A stretch of DNA of 64,000 bases from Comamonas sp. BIGb0152. Its GTDB lineage: Bacteria; Pseudomonadota; Gammaproteobacteria; Burkholderiales; Burkholderiaceae_C. The notes under the pieces are model-generated. The model ran no database searches and was not told the DNA's origin. It saw only the letters and a program-made list of their open reading frames with translations. Both the position numbers and the translations under genes were made by a program. How positions within the stretch are numbered: position 1 is the first letter of the stretch; the number at the start of each line of letters is the position of its first letter. The stretch is from the NCBI RefSeq assembly GCF_024809975.1, contig NZ_JANUDY010000001.1, forward strand, positions 310,001-374,000. The letters are read 5' to 3'. Shown in pieces: positions 54,215 through 63,307 of this stretch.

Positions 54215-54862
54215 TCAGGAGTTTTCCAGGATGATGCCTTCGATGTGGTTGGCCACATCTTCGCACTTGTCGGTAATGGTCTCGAGCAGCTCGTAGATGG
54301 CCTTGAGCTTGATCACCTCGCGCACATCGGGCTCTTCGCGGAACAGCTTGCTCATCGCCGCGCGCATCACGCGGTCGGCATCGCTCTCCAGGCGGTCGAT
54401 CTCTTCGCAGGTCTTGATGGCGGCCTCGGTGGTCGCAGGATCGGCAATGCGGTCGAGCATCTTGACGGCATCGCGCACGCGCTCGCAGCACTTGACGCTC
54501 AGGTCCGTCAGGCGGGTGATTTCTTCAGTCATATGGCGCACGTCATAGAGCGCCATGGTCTCGGCCGAGTCCTGGATCAGGTCGGCCACATCGTCCATGG
54601 TGTTGATCAGCGAGTGGATCTGCTCACGGTCGATGGGGGTGATGAAGGTCTTGTGCAGGGTGCGGTTGACCTCATGGGTCACCCGGTCGGCTGCGCGCTC
54701 TGCGTTGTCGACATCCTGGTTGTATTTCTCACGCAGATGGGGATCGTTGTAATTGGCCACCAGCTGGGAGAACGCATGGGCCGCTTCAACGATGCGGTCG
54801 GCGTGCTGGTTGAACAATTCGAAGAAATTACCTTCGCGCGGCAAGAGTTTGCCAAAGAGCAT
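54215..54862 (-). CDS. DUF47 / PhoU-like protein, Pit accessory
   Basis: 215 residues of predicted long helices (TIGR00153/DUF47). Family blocks: LLPREGNFFELFNQHADRIVEAA, NRTLHKTFITPIDREQIHSLINTMDDVADLI, and LESDADRVMRAAMSKLF. The acidic E/D-rich helices resemble the metal sites of PhoU. Homologues associate with Pit and are thought to adjust phosphate uptake. First gene of the two-gene unit. Confidence 0.92.
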   Translation of the reverse strand: MLFGKLLPREGNFFELFNQHADRIVEAAHAFSQLVANYNDPHLREKYNQDVDNAERAADRVTHEVNRTLHKTFITPIDREQIHSLINTMDDVADLIQDSAETMALYDVRHMTEEITRLTDLSVKCCERVRDAVKMLDRIADPATTEAAIKTCEEIDRLESDADRVMRAAMSKLFREEPDVREVIKLKAIYELLETITDKCEDVANHIEGIILENS

Positions 54863-55267
54863 GGGGGCACCTATTCGGTTTCAATGCAAAAAAGGGAAAA
54901 AACCTGCGCACACCCGGCCGGATACGGGCGTATCCCTGCTGGGCCAACAGGCCCCATCGCCACCCTGCAACTCCTTGAATTGCCAGCGGTGTCAGCGGTT
55001 TGCCGTGCGCAAAATCTGTCATTCACGGCGCATTGCTGCACTGCAAAATTCACCAATTTTAAATGCAATTGTCATTTCTTTGTCGCATTTGAGGCCGCCG
55101 CGCCTAAAACAGCGCAGCCGCCACCCTGTCCGCCGCAGCCGCTACAGAGGGAGAGAGGCACCGCTGGGCCTGTCTCCAAAAGCGCGCAAGCATTTTCTTG
55201 CCGCCATCGCATTCAGTGCGGCTTTTGCTGTGCGATCGCTTGGAAGCGCTGACCCCCAAAGACAGCC
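54863..55267. other. Intergenic region upstream of DUF47-pit, no gene seen
   Basis: No gene or clear family feature. It holds a perfect GGATAC/GTATCC hairpin (54920-54935), an AT-rich patch (about 55040-55085), and TTGTCATTTCTTTGTCGC at 55069-55086, which resembles a Pho box but points away from DUF47-pit. The promoter of the pit unit should be here but I could not fix it. Confidence 0.4.
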
Positions 55268-55295
55268 ATAAAAAAAGCACTGCCAGGCAGTGCTT
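55268..55295 (-). terminator. Terminator of the liv operon
   Basis: AAGCACTGC/GCAGTGCTT stem (55275-55295) followed on the minus strand by a T-run (55276-55268). Confidence 0.9.
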
Positions 55296-55316
55296 GGGGC
55301 GGAATGCGCGCGGCCG

Positions 55317-56048
55317 CTACTCGCCCAGGTAGGCGGCACGCACCTTGGGGTCGGCCAGCAGCTGCTGGCCCGGGCCGGTCATGGTGATAATGCCGGACTC
55401 CATCACATAGCCCCGGTCGGCAATCGCCAGCGCGCGGCTGGCGTTCTGCTCGACCAGCACGATGGTCACGCCCATCGCATAGACATCGCGCACCACCTCG
55501 AAGATCTTGTCCACCATGATGGGCGACAGGCCCATCGACGGCTCGTCGAGCAGCAGCACCTTGGGCTGCGCCATCAGCGCGCGCGCCATGGCCAGCATCT
55601 GCTGCTCGCCGCCGGACATGGTGCCGGCCAGCTGGTCCTTGCGCTCACGCAGGCGCGGAAAGATGCTGAACATCTTCTCGATGTCGGCCAGGATGCCCGC
55701 CTTGTCCTTGCGCAGGTAGGCGCCCAGCATCAGGTTGTCGGTAATGGTCTGGCGCGTGAACACACCCCGGCCCTCGGGCACCATCACCAGGCCCTTGGCC
55801 ACCAGGTCCCAGGCGCCCCGGCCCTTGAGGTTCTCGCCCAAAAACTCGATCTGCCCGTCATTGATGGCCTGGGTGGCCGTCACTGCCTTCATGGTCGTGG
55901 TCTTGCCTGCACCGTTCGAGCCAATCAACGAAACCAGCTCGCTCTCATGCACCTCAAAATCGACGCCCTTGACTGCCTGAATGCCGCCATAGGCCACTTT
56001 CAGCCCGCGTACCTTCAGCAGTACGGGGTTGGATGTCTTGTCAACCAT
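55317..56048 (-). CDS. livF: Branched-chain amino-acid-type ABC transporter ATPase LivF
   Basis: 243 residues. Walker A GSNGAGKTTTMKA, signature MSGGEQQMLAMARALM, Walker B VLLLDEPSMGLSP, H-loop VEQNASRAL; short LivF type, without the C-terminal extension of LivG. Last gene of livHMGF; two-base gap to livG. Confidence 0.95.
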   Translation of the reverse strand: MVDKTSNPVLLKVRGLKVAYGGIQAVKGVDFEVHESELVSLIGSNGAGKTTTMKAVTATQAINDGQIEFLGENLKGRGAWDLVAKGLVMVPEGRGVFTRQTITDNLMLGAYLRKDKAGILADIEKMFSIFPRLRERKDQLAGTMSGGEQQMLAMARALMAQPKVLLLDEPSMGLSPIMVDKIFEVVRDVYAMGVTIVLVEQNASRALAIADRGYVMESGIITMTGPGQQLLADPKVRAAYLGE

Positions 56049-56050
56049 GC

Positions 56051-56836
56051 TCAGTGTCCTCCGGTGCCCAGATAGGCCTCAATCACTTTTTCGTCTTTCT
56101 GCACCTCGGCGGGCGAGCCCTCAGCCAGCCGCTTGCCGTAGTCGAGCACCGTCACCCGGTCGCACAGGCCCATCACCAGCTTCACATCATGCTCAATCAG
56201 CAAGATGGTGCGGTTGTCATTGCGTATGCGGTCAATCAGCTCACGCAGCTGCACCTTCTCGGTCGCATTCATGCCGGCGGCCGGCTCGTCGAGCGCAATC
56301 AGCTTGGGGTCGGTGGCCAGCGCGCGGGCAATCTCCAGGCGGCGCTGGTCGCCATAGGACAAGGTGCGCGCCTTGTAGTCGGCATAGCGCTCAATGCCCA
56401 CATAGGCCAGCAGCTCACGCGCCCGCTCGGTGATGGCCCGCTCCTCGGCCTTGAAGCCCGGTGTGCGAAAGATCGCCCCCAGCAGACCCGAATGGCTGCG
56501 CACATGCCGGCCCACCATCACGTTCTCCAGTGCCGTCATCTCGGAGAACAGCCGAATGTTCTGGAAGGTACGGGCAATGCCCGCCTTGGCCACCAGGTGC
56601 ACGGCCTTGGGCTCGTAGGCCTGGCCGGCCAGCTCAAAGCTGCCGCTGTCGGGTGTGTACAGACCGGTAATCACATTGAAGAACGTGGTCTTGCCCGCAC
56701 CATTGGGGCCAATCAGGCCATAGACCTGGCCGCGCTCAATGGTCAGCCCCACATCCGACAGGGCCTGCAAGCCCCCGAAGCGTTTGGAAATACCTGCCAC
56801 TTTCAGTGCAGGAGCCTGTGTATTCGTCATGCTCAT
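56051..56836 (-). CDS. livG: Branched-chain amino-acid-type ABC transporter ATPase LivG
   Basis: 261 residues. Walker A GPNGAGKTTFFNVITG, signature SYGDQRRLEIARALA, Walker B LIALDEPAAGMN, H-loop EHDVKLVMGLCDRV, and the C-terminal KDEKVIEAYLG typical of LivG. Starts at 56836 or at the next ATG, 56830. Ten-base gap after livM. Confidence 0.95.
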   Translation of the reverse strand: MSMTNTQAPALKVAGISKRFGGLQALSDVGLTIERGQVYGLIGPNGAGKTTFFNVITGLYTPDSGSFELAGQAYEPKAVHLVAKAGIARTFQNIRLFSEMTALENVMVGRHVRSHSGLLGAIFRTPGFKAEERAITERARELLAYVGIERYADYKARTLSYGDQRRLEIARALATDPKLIALDEPAAGMNATEKVQLRELIDRIRNDNRTILLIEHDVKLVMGLCDRVTVLDYGKRLAEGSPAEVQKDEKVIEAYLGTGGH

Positions 56837-56845
56837 CTCTCCTGC

Positions 56846-57922
56846 TCAGTCTTTCTGAATGGCACTCTTGCCATGCTCGGGTGCCGGCCACAGGCCGCGT
56901 GGGCGCAGCAGCATCACCACAATCATCGCCACCGCAATCAACAGCTGGCGCAGGATGGAGGCATCCAGGCGGCCATCGGTCAACTCCTGCAGTGGCCCGG
57001 CCACATAGCGCAGCACCTCGGGCAGGGCCGACAGCAGCACGGCACCCAGAATCACACCCGGTATATGGCCCAGCCCGCCCAGCACCACCATGGCGACGAT
57101 CATGATCGACTCCATCAGGCTGAACGATTCGGGCGAGACAAAGCCCTGGAAGCCCGCAAACATCGCGCCGGACACGCCGCCAAACGTGGCGCCCATGCCA
57201 AAGGCCATCAGCTTGAGGTTGCGGGTGTTGATGCCCATGGCCTTGGCAGCAATCTCATCTTCGCGGATGGCCATCCAGGCGCGGCCGATGCGCGAATCCT
57301 GCAGGCGGTAGCAGATCACGACACTGGCCACCACCAGCACCAGGAACAGGTAGTAGTACAAGGTCACCGACGAAATAGTATGGCCGGCAATCTCCAGCGG
57401 TTTGCCAAAGTCAAAGCCAAAGATCTTGATCGAGTCGATCTGGCCCAGGCCCTTGGGCCCATTGGTGATGTTGACCGGCTGGTCCAGGTTCAGCATGAAG
57501 ATGCGGATGATCTCGCCAAAGCCCAGGGTCACAATCGCCAGGTAGTCGCCCCGCAGCTTGAGCACCGGAAAGCCTAAGATCATCCCCGCGATCGCGGCGA
57601 GCAAGGCGGCCAGCGGTATCACCAGCCAGATGGAGGTGTGCAGGCCATTGGGGAACAGGGCCTTGAAGCCCTCAAAGGTCTCAGCCAGGTGGGGCGAGGC
57701 CATCAGGCCCAGCATGTAGGCGCCCACGGCATAGAAGGCCACATAGCCCAGGTCCAGCAGGCCGGCAAAGCCCACGACGATGTTCAGGCCCAGGGCCAGC
57801 AACACATACAGCAGTGCCAGGTCGGCAATGCGCACCCAGGCATTGCCAAAGGACTGCAGGATCAGCGGCAGCACCAGCAGCGCAATCGCGCCCACAATCC
57901 ATTGTGCTTTGTTGTTCTTCAT
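56846..57922 (-). CDS. livM: Branched-chain amino-acid-type ABC transporter permease LivM
   Basis: 358 residues, about ten helices. Typical LivM segments are LALGLNIVVGFAGLLDLGYVAFYAVGAY, LRGDYLAIVTLGFGEIIRI and ESIMIVAMVVLGGLGHIPGVILGA. Third gene of the unit counting from livF, 11 bases after livH. Confidence 0.94.
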   Translation of the reverse strand: MKNNKAQWIVGAIALLVLPLILQSFGNAWVRIADLALLYVLLALGLNIVVGFAGLLDLGYVAFYAVGAYMLGLMASPHLAETFEGFKALFPNGLHTSIWLVIPLAALLAAIAGMILGFPVLKLRGDYLAIVTLGFGEIIRIFMLNLDQPVNITNGPKGLGQIDSIKIFGFDFGKPLEIAGHTISSVTLYYYLFLVLVVASVVICYRLQDSRIGRAWMAIREDEIAAKAMGINTRNLKLMAFGMGATFGGVSGAMFAGFQGFVSPESFSLMESIMIVAMVVLGGLGHIPGVILGAVLLSALPEVLRYVAGPLQELTDGRLDASILRQLLIAVAMIVVMLLRPRGLWPAPEHGKSAIQKD

Positions 57923-57933
57923 GCTGTTCTCCC

Positions 57934-58863
57934 TTAAGCCCGGTCGGCCACCCGCTCGCCCAGCAAGCCCGAGGGACGCAGGGTCAGCACGATGATCAGC
58001 ACAATGAACGAGAAGATATCGACATACTGGCTGCCCAGCACGCCACCCGTGAGCTCGCCGATGTAGCCCGCGCCAATGGCTTCCACCAGGCCCAGAATCA
58101 TCGCCCCCACCACCGCGCCGGCCAGGTTGCCGATGCCGCCAAACACCGCCGCAATAAAGGCTTTGAGCCCCGGCAAAAAGCCCATGGTGTGCTGCGCCGT
58201 GCCGTAGTTCGAGGCCCAGAGCACACCGGCAATCGCCGCCAGCACCGCGCCGATCACAAAGGTGGCCGAGATCACCATGTCGGGCTTGATGCCCATCAGC
58301 GCCGCCACGCGGGGGTTCTCTGCCGTGGCCCGCATCGCGCGGCCCAGTCGCGTGTAGTTCACCAGGTACATCAATACCGCCAGCACCACCGCCGTCACGC
58401 CCAGCACCAAAATCTGGGTCGGCGTGATCACCGCGCCGGCCACATCAAAGGGCTCCATCGGCAGCAGGGTCGGATAAGGCTTGTAGTTGGGCTTCCAGAT
58501 GATCATCGCCAAGGTCTGCAGCAAGATCGACATGCCAATCGCGGTGATCAGCGGCGCCAAGCGCGGGCTGTTGCGCAAGGGCCGGTAGGCCAGCTTCTCG
58601 ATCGTGAAATTGAGCACCGCTGCCACCACGCAGGCGATCAGCGTCGCGATCAGCAAAATGATCCAGCCCGGCGTATTGGGCATCGCCTCCTGCATCGCAC
58701 CGATGATGCTCCAACTTGTCAGCACCCCGATCATCAGCACTTCGCCATGGGCAAAGTTAATCAATTGAATAATGCCGTACACCATGGTGTAGCCCAAGGC
58801 TATCAAAGCGTACATGCTGCCCAATACCAGACCATTAATGATCTGCTGCAGCAAAATATCCAT
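57934..58863 (-). CDS. livH: Branched-chain amino-acid-type ABC transporter permease LivH
   Basis: 309 residues, about eight helices, with LQQIINGLVLGSMYALIALGYTMVYGII, INFAHGEVLMIG and FGGIGNLAGAVVGAMILG. First gene of the operon. No periplasmic binding protein (LivJ/K) lies next to it, so the ligand cannot be fixed; such HMGF sets also carry urea, amides or aromatic acids. Confidence 0.94.
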   Translation of the reverse strand: MDILLQQIINGLVLGSMYALIALGYTMVYGIIQLINFAHGEVLMIGVLTSWSIIGAMQEAMPNTPGWIILLIATLIACVVAAVLNFTIEKLAYRPLRNSPRLAPLITAIGMSILLQTLAMIIWKPNYKPYPTLLPMEPFDVAGAVITPTQILVLGVTAVVLAVLMYLVNYTRLGRAMRATAENPRVAALMGIKPDMVISATFVIGAVLAAIAGVLWASNYGTAQHTMGFLPGLKAFIAAVFGGIGNLAGAVVGAMILGLVEAIGAGYIGELTGGVLGSQYVDIFSFIVLIIVLTLRPSGLLGERVADRA

Positions 58864-59250
58864 AAAACCAACCCTTCAGCAGTTGAACCACCACGGCAAA
58901 AACTGCATGAAACGGGGGTCTCCCGAAATGCAGCCGCCTCTAACCGCGATAACAGTTTTATGCGGATCGAAACAATTCTATAGACGCCCTCTGTACTTTT
59001 CGGGGATTGTCGCGCTAGCGCTTTCCCTAGTCACCCATGCGCAAAACGCATGAATGCAAGCGAGACCGCCGCCGCCACCTAGGGAATTTACTAGGTATAA
59101 ATTCAGTGGATAACACTGCTTTTTGCATGATTAATGCGAGAAACACAATAATCCGCCAACGCCAACGTCGCCCCCGTTAGACACTGGTAGAAATACCTAT
59201 CCCTGCTGGCGCTTGCCATCACCAGCAAAGCAGCCACACCGTTCAGGCAT
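58864..59250. other. Region upstream of livH, no gene seen
   Basis: A 433-base gap to etfA (its last part is the etf terminator). It holds the palindrome GCGCTAGCGC (59012-59021) and a hairpin CATGCG/CGCATG with CAAAA loop (59036-59052), plus AT-rich stretches that could carry the livH promoter. No gene or binding-protein remnant is seen. Confidence 0.4.
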
Positions 59251-59275
59251 AAAAAAACGCGGCCGGGGCCGCGTT
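59251..59275 (-). terminator. Terminator of etfA
   Basis: AACGCGGC/GCCGCGTT stem (59256-59275) with a CCCG loop and a seven-T run on the minus strand. Confidence 0.92.
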
Positions 59276-59296
59276 GGGTGCAAGGAGCGGAGACGC

Positions 59297-60229
59297 TCAG
59301 AGCTTGCTGGCCATCTCAGGCACGGCCTCAAACAGATCCGCCACCAGGCCATAGTCGGCCACGCTGAAGATCGGCGCTTCTTCGTCCTTGTTGATCGCCA
59401 CGATCACCTTGGAGTCCTTCATACCCGCCAAATGCTGGATGGCGCCCGAGATGCCCGCTGCCACATACAGCTGGGGCGCGACGATCTTGCCGGTCTGGCC
59501 CACTTGCAGGTCGTTGGGCGCGTAGCCCGCGTCCACCGCAGCGCGGCTCGCGCCAATGGCGGCGCCCAGCTTGTCGGCCAGCGGGGTCATCACTTCGTTG
59601 AACTTCTCGGCGCTGCCCAGCGCCCGGCCACCGGAGACGATGATCTTGGCGGCCGTCAGCTCGGGGCGGTCGTTCTTGGTCACTTCGCGGCCCACAAAGC
59701 TGCTTTTGCCGCTGTCTGCGGCGGCGGCGATGCTGTCGACGGCGGCCGAGCCACCGGTGGTAGCAGCGGCATCAAAGCCGGTGCCGCGCACGGTGATGAC
59801 CTTGGTGGCGTCGATCGATTGCACGGTGGCAATGGCGTTGCCCGCGTAGATGGGGCGCTCGAAGGTGTCGGCGCTGACCACCTTGGTGATGTCGCTGATC
59901 TGGGCGACATCGAGCTTGGCTGCTACGCGCGGGGCCACGTTTTTGCCGGATGCGGTAGCTGGCGCCAGGATGTGGCTGTAGTTGCCGGCAATGGCCAGCA
60001 CTTGCGCGGCCAGGTTCTCGGCCAGGCCATCTTTGAGTGAGGGGCCTTCGGCGAGGATGACTTTGGCAACGCCGGCGATCTGGGCTGCGGCTTGCGCTGC
60101 GGCTGCGGCACCAACGCCGGCCACCAGCACGTGCACATCACCACCGCAAGCCAGGGCTGCGGTGACGGTGTTGAGCGTGGCGGTCTTGATGCTTTGGTTG
60201 TCGTGTTCTGCAATAACGAGAGCGGTCAT
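59297..60229 (-). CDS. etfA: Electron transfer flavoprotein, alpha subunit
   Basis: 310 residues. Carries the FAD site: C-terminal signature around [50 protein letters not shown]. Takes electrons from acyl-CoA dehydrogenases and passes them to ETF:quinone oxidoreductase. Downstream of etfB with a repeat-filled gap. Confidence 0.95.
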   Translation of the reverse strand: MTALVIAEHDNQSIKTATLNTVTAALACGGDVHVLVAGVGAAAAAQAAAQIAGVAKVILAEGPSLKDGLAENLAAQVLAIAGNYSHILAPATASGKNVAPRVAAKLDVAQISDITKVVSADTFERPIYAGNAIATVQSIDATKVITVRGTGFDAAATTGGSAAVDSIAAAADSGKSSFVGREVTKNDRPELTAAKIIVSGGRALGSAEKFNEVMTPLADKLGAAIGASRAAVDAGYAPNDLQVGQTGKIVAPQLYVAAGISGAIQHLAGMKDSKVIVAINKDEEAPIFSVADYGLVADLFEAVPEMASKL

Positions 60230-60274
60230 GTCTATCGTCTTTCAATTCAAAGTGTCAGGTGTCGTTCGCGGCCT

Positions 60275-60378
60275 TCAAAACTGGCGCCCCCGTGCGGCGG
60301 GACGACTAGCAAGGGCCGCCCCCGCAGCGAGGTCGTCGTCCCCCTGGGGGGAAGGCGCCGCAGGCGACTCAGGGGGGT
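60275..60378. repeat. Palindromic GC-rich intergenic repeat between etfB and etfA
   Basis: About 100 bases of nested inverted repeats (for example CCCCC/GGGGG blocks at 60338-60351 and GGCGCC/GGCG pieces to 60368), ending in GACTCAGGGGGG. It resembles repeats seen widely in Comamonadaceae intergenic regions. It interrupts the otherwise tight etfBA pair and could affect transcript processing. Confidence 0.55.
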
Positions 60379-60383
60379 CAAGG

Positions 60384-61133
60384 TCAGATGACTTTGGCTT
60401 CGTTCTTGAGCTTGTCGATCAAGGTGGCCACATCGGGCACCTTCACGCCTGCGCCGCGCTTGGCGGGCTCTTGCACTTTCAAGGTCTTCAGGCGCGGGCT
60501 CACGTCCACGCCCAGCTCTTCTGGCTTCAACGTGTCGAGCTGCTTTTTCTTGGCCTTCATGATGTTGGGCAAGGTGACGTAGCGTGGCTCGTTCAGACGC
60601 AGGTCGGTGGTGATGACGGCGGGCATCGACAGCTGCAGGGTCTCCAGACCACCGTCCACTTCGCGCGTGACGCTGACTTTGTCGCCAGCGACTTCGACCT
60701 TGGAGGCGAAGGTGGCCTGGGGCAGGTCGGCGAGCGCGGCCAGCATCTGGCCGGTCTGGTTGGCGTCGTCGTCAATGGCTTGCTTGCCGCAGATCACGAG
60801 GCCCGGTTGCTCTTTGTCGACCAGGGCCTTCAAGAGCTTGGCCACGGCCAGGGGCTGCAGCTCTTCGGCGGTTTCGACCAGGATGGCGCGGTCGGCGCCA
60901 ATGGCCATGGCGGTGCGCAGGGTTTCCTGGCACTGGGTCACGCCGCAGCTCACGGCGATGATCTCGGTGACGATGCCCTTTTCCTTCAAACGCACGGCCT
61001 CTTCCACCGCGATCTCGTCGAAGGGGTTCATCGACATCTTCACGTTGGCAATGTCCACTCCCGAGCCATCGCTCTTGACGCGCACCTTGACGTTGTAGTC
61101 CACCACGCGTTTGACGGGTACCAGTACTTTCAT
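60384..61133 (-). CDS. etfB: Electron transfer flavoprotein, beta subunit
   Basis: 249 residues. Opens [18 protein letters not shown], with the AMP-binding region ([19 protein letters not shown]) and the recognition-loop signature ([37 protein letters not shown]). Forms the heterodimer with etfA. Upstream gene is the CaiB-type transferase. Confidence 0.96.
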   Translation of the reverse strand: MKVLVPVKRVVDYNVKVRVKSDGSGVDIANVKMSMNPFDEIAVEEAVRLKEKGIVTEIIAVSCGVTQCQETLRTAMAIGADRAILVETAEELQPLAVAKLLKALVDKEQPGLVICGKQAIDDDANQTGQMLAALADLPQATFASKVEVAGDKVSVTREVDGGLETLQLSMPAVITTDLRLNEPRYVTLPNIMKAKKKQLDTLKPEELGVDVSPRLKTLKVQEPAKRGAGVKVPDVATLIDKLKNEAKVI

Positions 61134-61201
61134 AGTCTCAGCTTTCTAACAATAAACTCTGGGCCCGCTGCGGCGTCGTGCGCCAGCTGCGGGCCTCGGT
61201 A

Positions 61202-62428
61202 TCAATCGGGCAAGGTCAGCACGCCTTGCGCCTGGAGTGCTTGCAATTGCGAATCACTCAAACGCAGCAGATTTTGCAGCACTTCGCGTGTACCTTCACC
61301 CAGTGTGGGTGGTGCGCGGCGGATCGGCAGGCGTTCGCCATCCATGCGGATGGGCGGCGCCAGCACAGCGGTGTGGCCGGCCACCGGGTGGGGCATGTTC
61401 TGCACCAGGCCGGCTTGCTGCACCCGCTCGGAGGTCAGCGCCTCGTGCAGGCCTAGCACTTCGCCGCAGGGCACGCCGCAGGCCGTCAGGCGCTCGATCA
61501 GGACTGCGCGCGGAAAACTGCGAATCGTCTCGATCATCAAAGGCAGCAACAGCTTGCGGTCCTTGGCACGCTCCACATTGGTCGCGTACTTGGGGTTGTC
61601 GGCCAGGTCGGGGCGGTCGATCACATCGCGGCAGAAGCGCTCGAACTGCGAGTTATTACCCACCGCGATGATCAGCGGGCCATCGGCCGCCTCGAACATG
61701 CCATAGGGCACGATGGAGGGATGGGCATTGCCAAAGCGCTCCGGGTCCTTGCCCATGAACAGCGCATCCAAGCCGTAGTAGCCGGTGATGCTGATGCCGT
61801 TGTCAAACAGCGCCATGTCGATCTTGCGGCCCTGGCCAGTGCGCTCGCGGGCAAACAGCGCAGCCAGCACGGCCTGGGCGGCGCTCATGCCGGTCATCAA
61901 GTCCACGACGGCCACGCCAAACTTCAGCGGCGGCTGCGAGGCCTCGCCGTTCATCGCCATCAAGCCGGCCTCGCCTTGCACCAGAATGTCGTAACCCGGG
62001 CGGGCTGCTTCCTCGGTGTCGGTGGCATAACCCGTCACGCTGCAGTAGATGATGTCCTGCTTCAAGGCCTTGAGGGCCTCGTAACCCAGGCCCAGCTTGT
62101 CAGCGCCGCCATGCTTGAAGTTGTGGATCACCACATCGAACTGCGGCAGCAGCGCCAGAATCAGCGCCAGCCCTTCGGGCTTTTGCAGATCGACGGTGAT
62201 GGACCGCTTGTTGCGGTTCATGCTGTTGTAGTAAGTGGTCTCGGTCTTGCCAATGCGCAGGCCCCAGTCGCGGGTGTCATCACCGCGCTGGGGGTGCTCC
62301 ACCTTGATGACCTCGGCCCCCAGATCGCCCAGCACCTGGCCGCACAGCGGGCCAGCGAACACGCGGGACAGATCCAGAACCTTGACACCCGCCAGTGGCA
62401 AGGCCCCGGCTTTTTCTTCCTGATGCAT
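61202..62428 (-). CDS. Family III CoA-transferase (CaiB/BaiF)
   Basis: 408 residues. Moves CoA from one acyl-CoA to another acid. N-terminal VLDLSRVFAGPLCGQVLGDLGAEVIKVE, the catalytic aspartate in VAVVDLMTGMSAAQAVL, and a C-terminal RAPPTLGEGTREVL. Substrate not readable; with the acyl-CoA genes around it, activation of a carboxylic acid for beta-oxidation is likely. Confidence 0.92.
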   Translation of the reverse strand: MHQEEKAGALPLAGVKVLDLSRVFAGPLCGQVLGDLGAEVIKVEHPQRGDDTRDWGLRIGKTETTYYNSMNRNKRSITVDLQKPEGLALILALLPQFDVVIHNFKHGGADKLGLGYEALKALKQDIIYCSVTGYATDTEEAARPGYDILVQGEAGLMAMNGEASQPPLKFGVAVVDLMTGMSAAQAVLAALFARERTGQGRKIDMALFDNGISITGYYGLDALFMGKDPERFGNAHPSIVPYGMFEAADGPLIIAVGNNSQFERFCRDVIDRPDLADNPKYATNVERAKDRKLLLPLMIETIRSFPRAVLIERLTACGVPCGEVLGLHEALTSERVQQAGLVQNMPHPVAGHTAVLAPPIRMDGERLPIRRAPPTLGEGTREVLQNLLRLSDSQLQALQAQGVLTLPD

Positions 62429-62497
62429 ACATGTCTCCTCGGATCACCGGGCGTGCCGCAAAGCGGGCCAGCCCGGCGTCACTTTTTTCAATCCATC

Positions 62498-63307
62498 TCA
62501 GCGGCGCAGCTGCAGGTAGTTGGCGGGGCGCTTTTCCAAAAATGCCGCAATGCCTTCTGCCGACTCGGGCGTGCCCTGTGCCTGCACCATCAACTCGGCC
62601 TCCATGTCCAGCTGCTCTTCGAGCGTGTGGTCGTAGGCGGCGCGGCACAGCGACTTGATGCTGGCCATCGCCTGCAACGGGCCATCGGCCAGCTGCGCGG
62701 CCAGCGCCACCGCCTGTGCCAGCGCATCGCCCGGCTCAGCCAGGCGGTTGACCAGGCCCAACTGCTGCATGCGCTCGCCGCTCACCCGGTCGCCGCTCAG
62801 GCACAGCTCAGTCAGCAGCTGGCGCGACAGGTGCTCGGCCAAAAACGCGGTCGCTCCGCCATCAGGCGATAGTCCCACCTTCACATAGGCCACCGAAAAC
62901 GCGGCATTGCGCGCGGCCACCAACATGTCGCAGGCCAGCGCCAGCGACAGGCCCGCGCCTGCGGCTGCGCCCTCGACTGCGGCCACCACCGGCTTGGGGC
63001 AGTCGCGCAGCGCACGCACCAGGTCATGCAGGCCTTCGAGCAGCTCGCGGCGCTTTTCAGCGGGCTGGTCCCGGCGCGTGGCAATGCGGCGCAGATCGCC
63101 ACCCGAGCAGAAATGCCCGCCCGCACCGGTGAGCACAATGGCACCCACCGCGGGGTCGGTTGCAGCACCTTTGAGCGCTGCGGTCAGGCCCAGGTAAAAG
63201 TCGGGCGACAGCGCATTGCGCGCCGCCTCGTTGTTGTTGGTCAGCACCAGCACGCCGCCTTCGCGGCGCGCCAGCAGCGCGGGGTTTGCGTTGCTGGCGG
63301 TCGCCAT
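62498..63307 (-). CDS. Enoyl-CoA hydratase/isomerase, PaaG-like
   Basis: 269-residue crotonase-fold protein. Oxyanion-hole segments are present (HFCSGGDLR; VEGAAAGAGLSLALACD). In the second catalytic position it has GLSPDGGAT, like the PaaG isomerase Asp, and lacks the two glutamates of a hydratase, so an isomerase is more likely. Its ATG overlaps the upstream stop (TGATG). Confidence 0.88.
   Translation of the reverse strand: MATASNANPALLARREGGVLVLTNNNEAARNALSPDFYLGLTAALKGAATDPAVGAIVLTGAGGHFCSGGDLRRIATRRDQPAEKRRELLEGLHDLVRALRDCPKPVVAAVEGAAAGAGLSLALACDMLVAARNAAFSVAYVKVGLSPDGGATAFLAEHLSRQLLTELCLSGDRVSGERMQQLGLVNRLAEPGDALAQAVALAAQLADGPLQAMASIKSLCRAAYDHTLEEQLDMEAELMVQAQGTPESAEGIAAFLEKRPANYLQLRR

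Noticed and set aside
55069-55086. Pho-box-like sequence TTGTCATTTCTTTGTCGC near DUF47-pit
   Set aside because: It points away from the pit unit and no plus-strand gene follows; several consensus positions differ.
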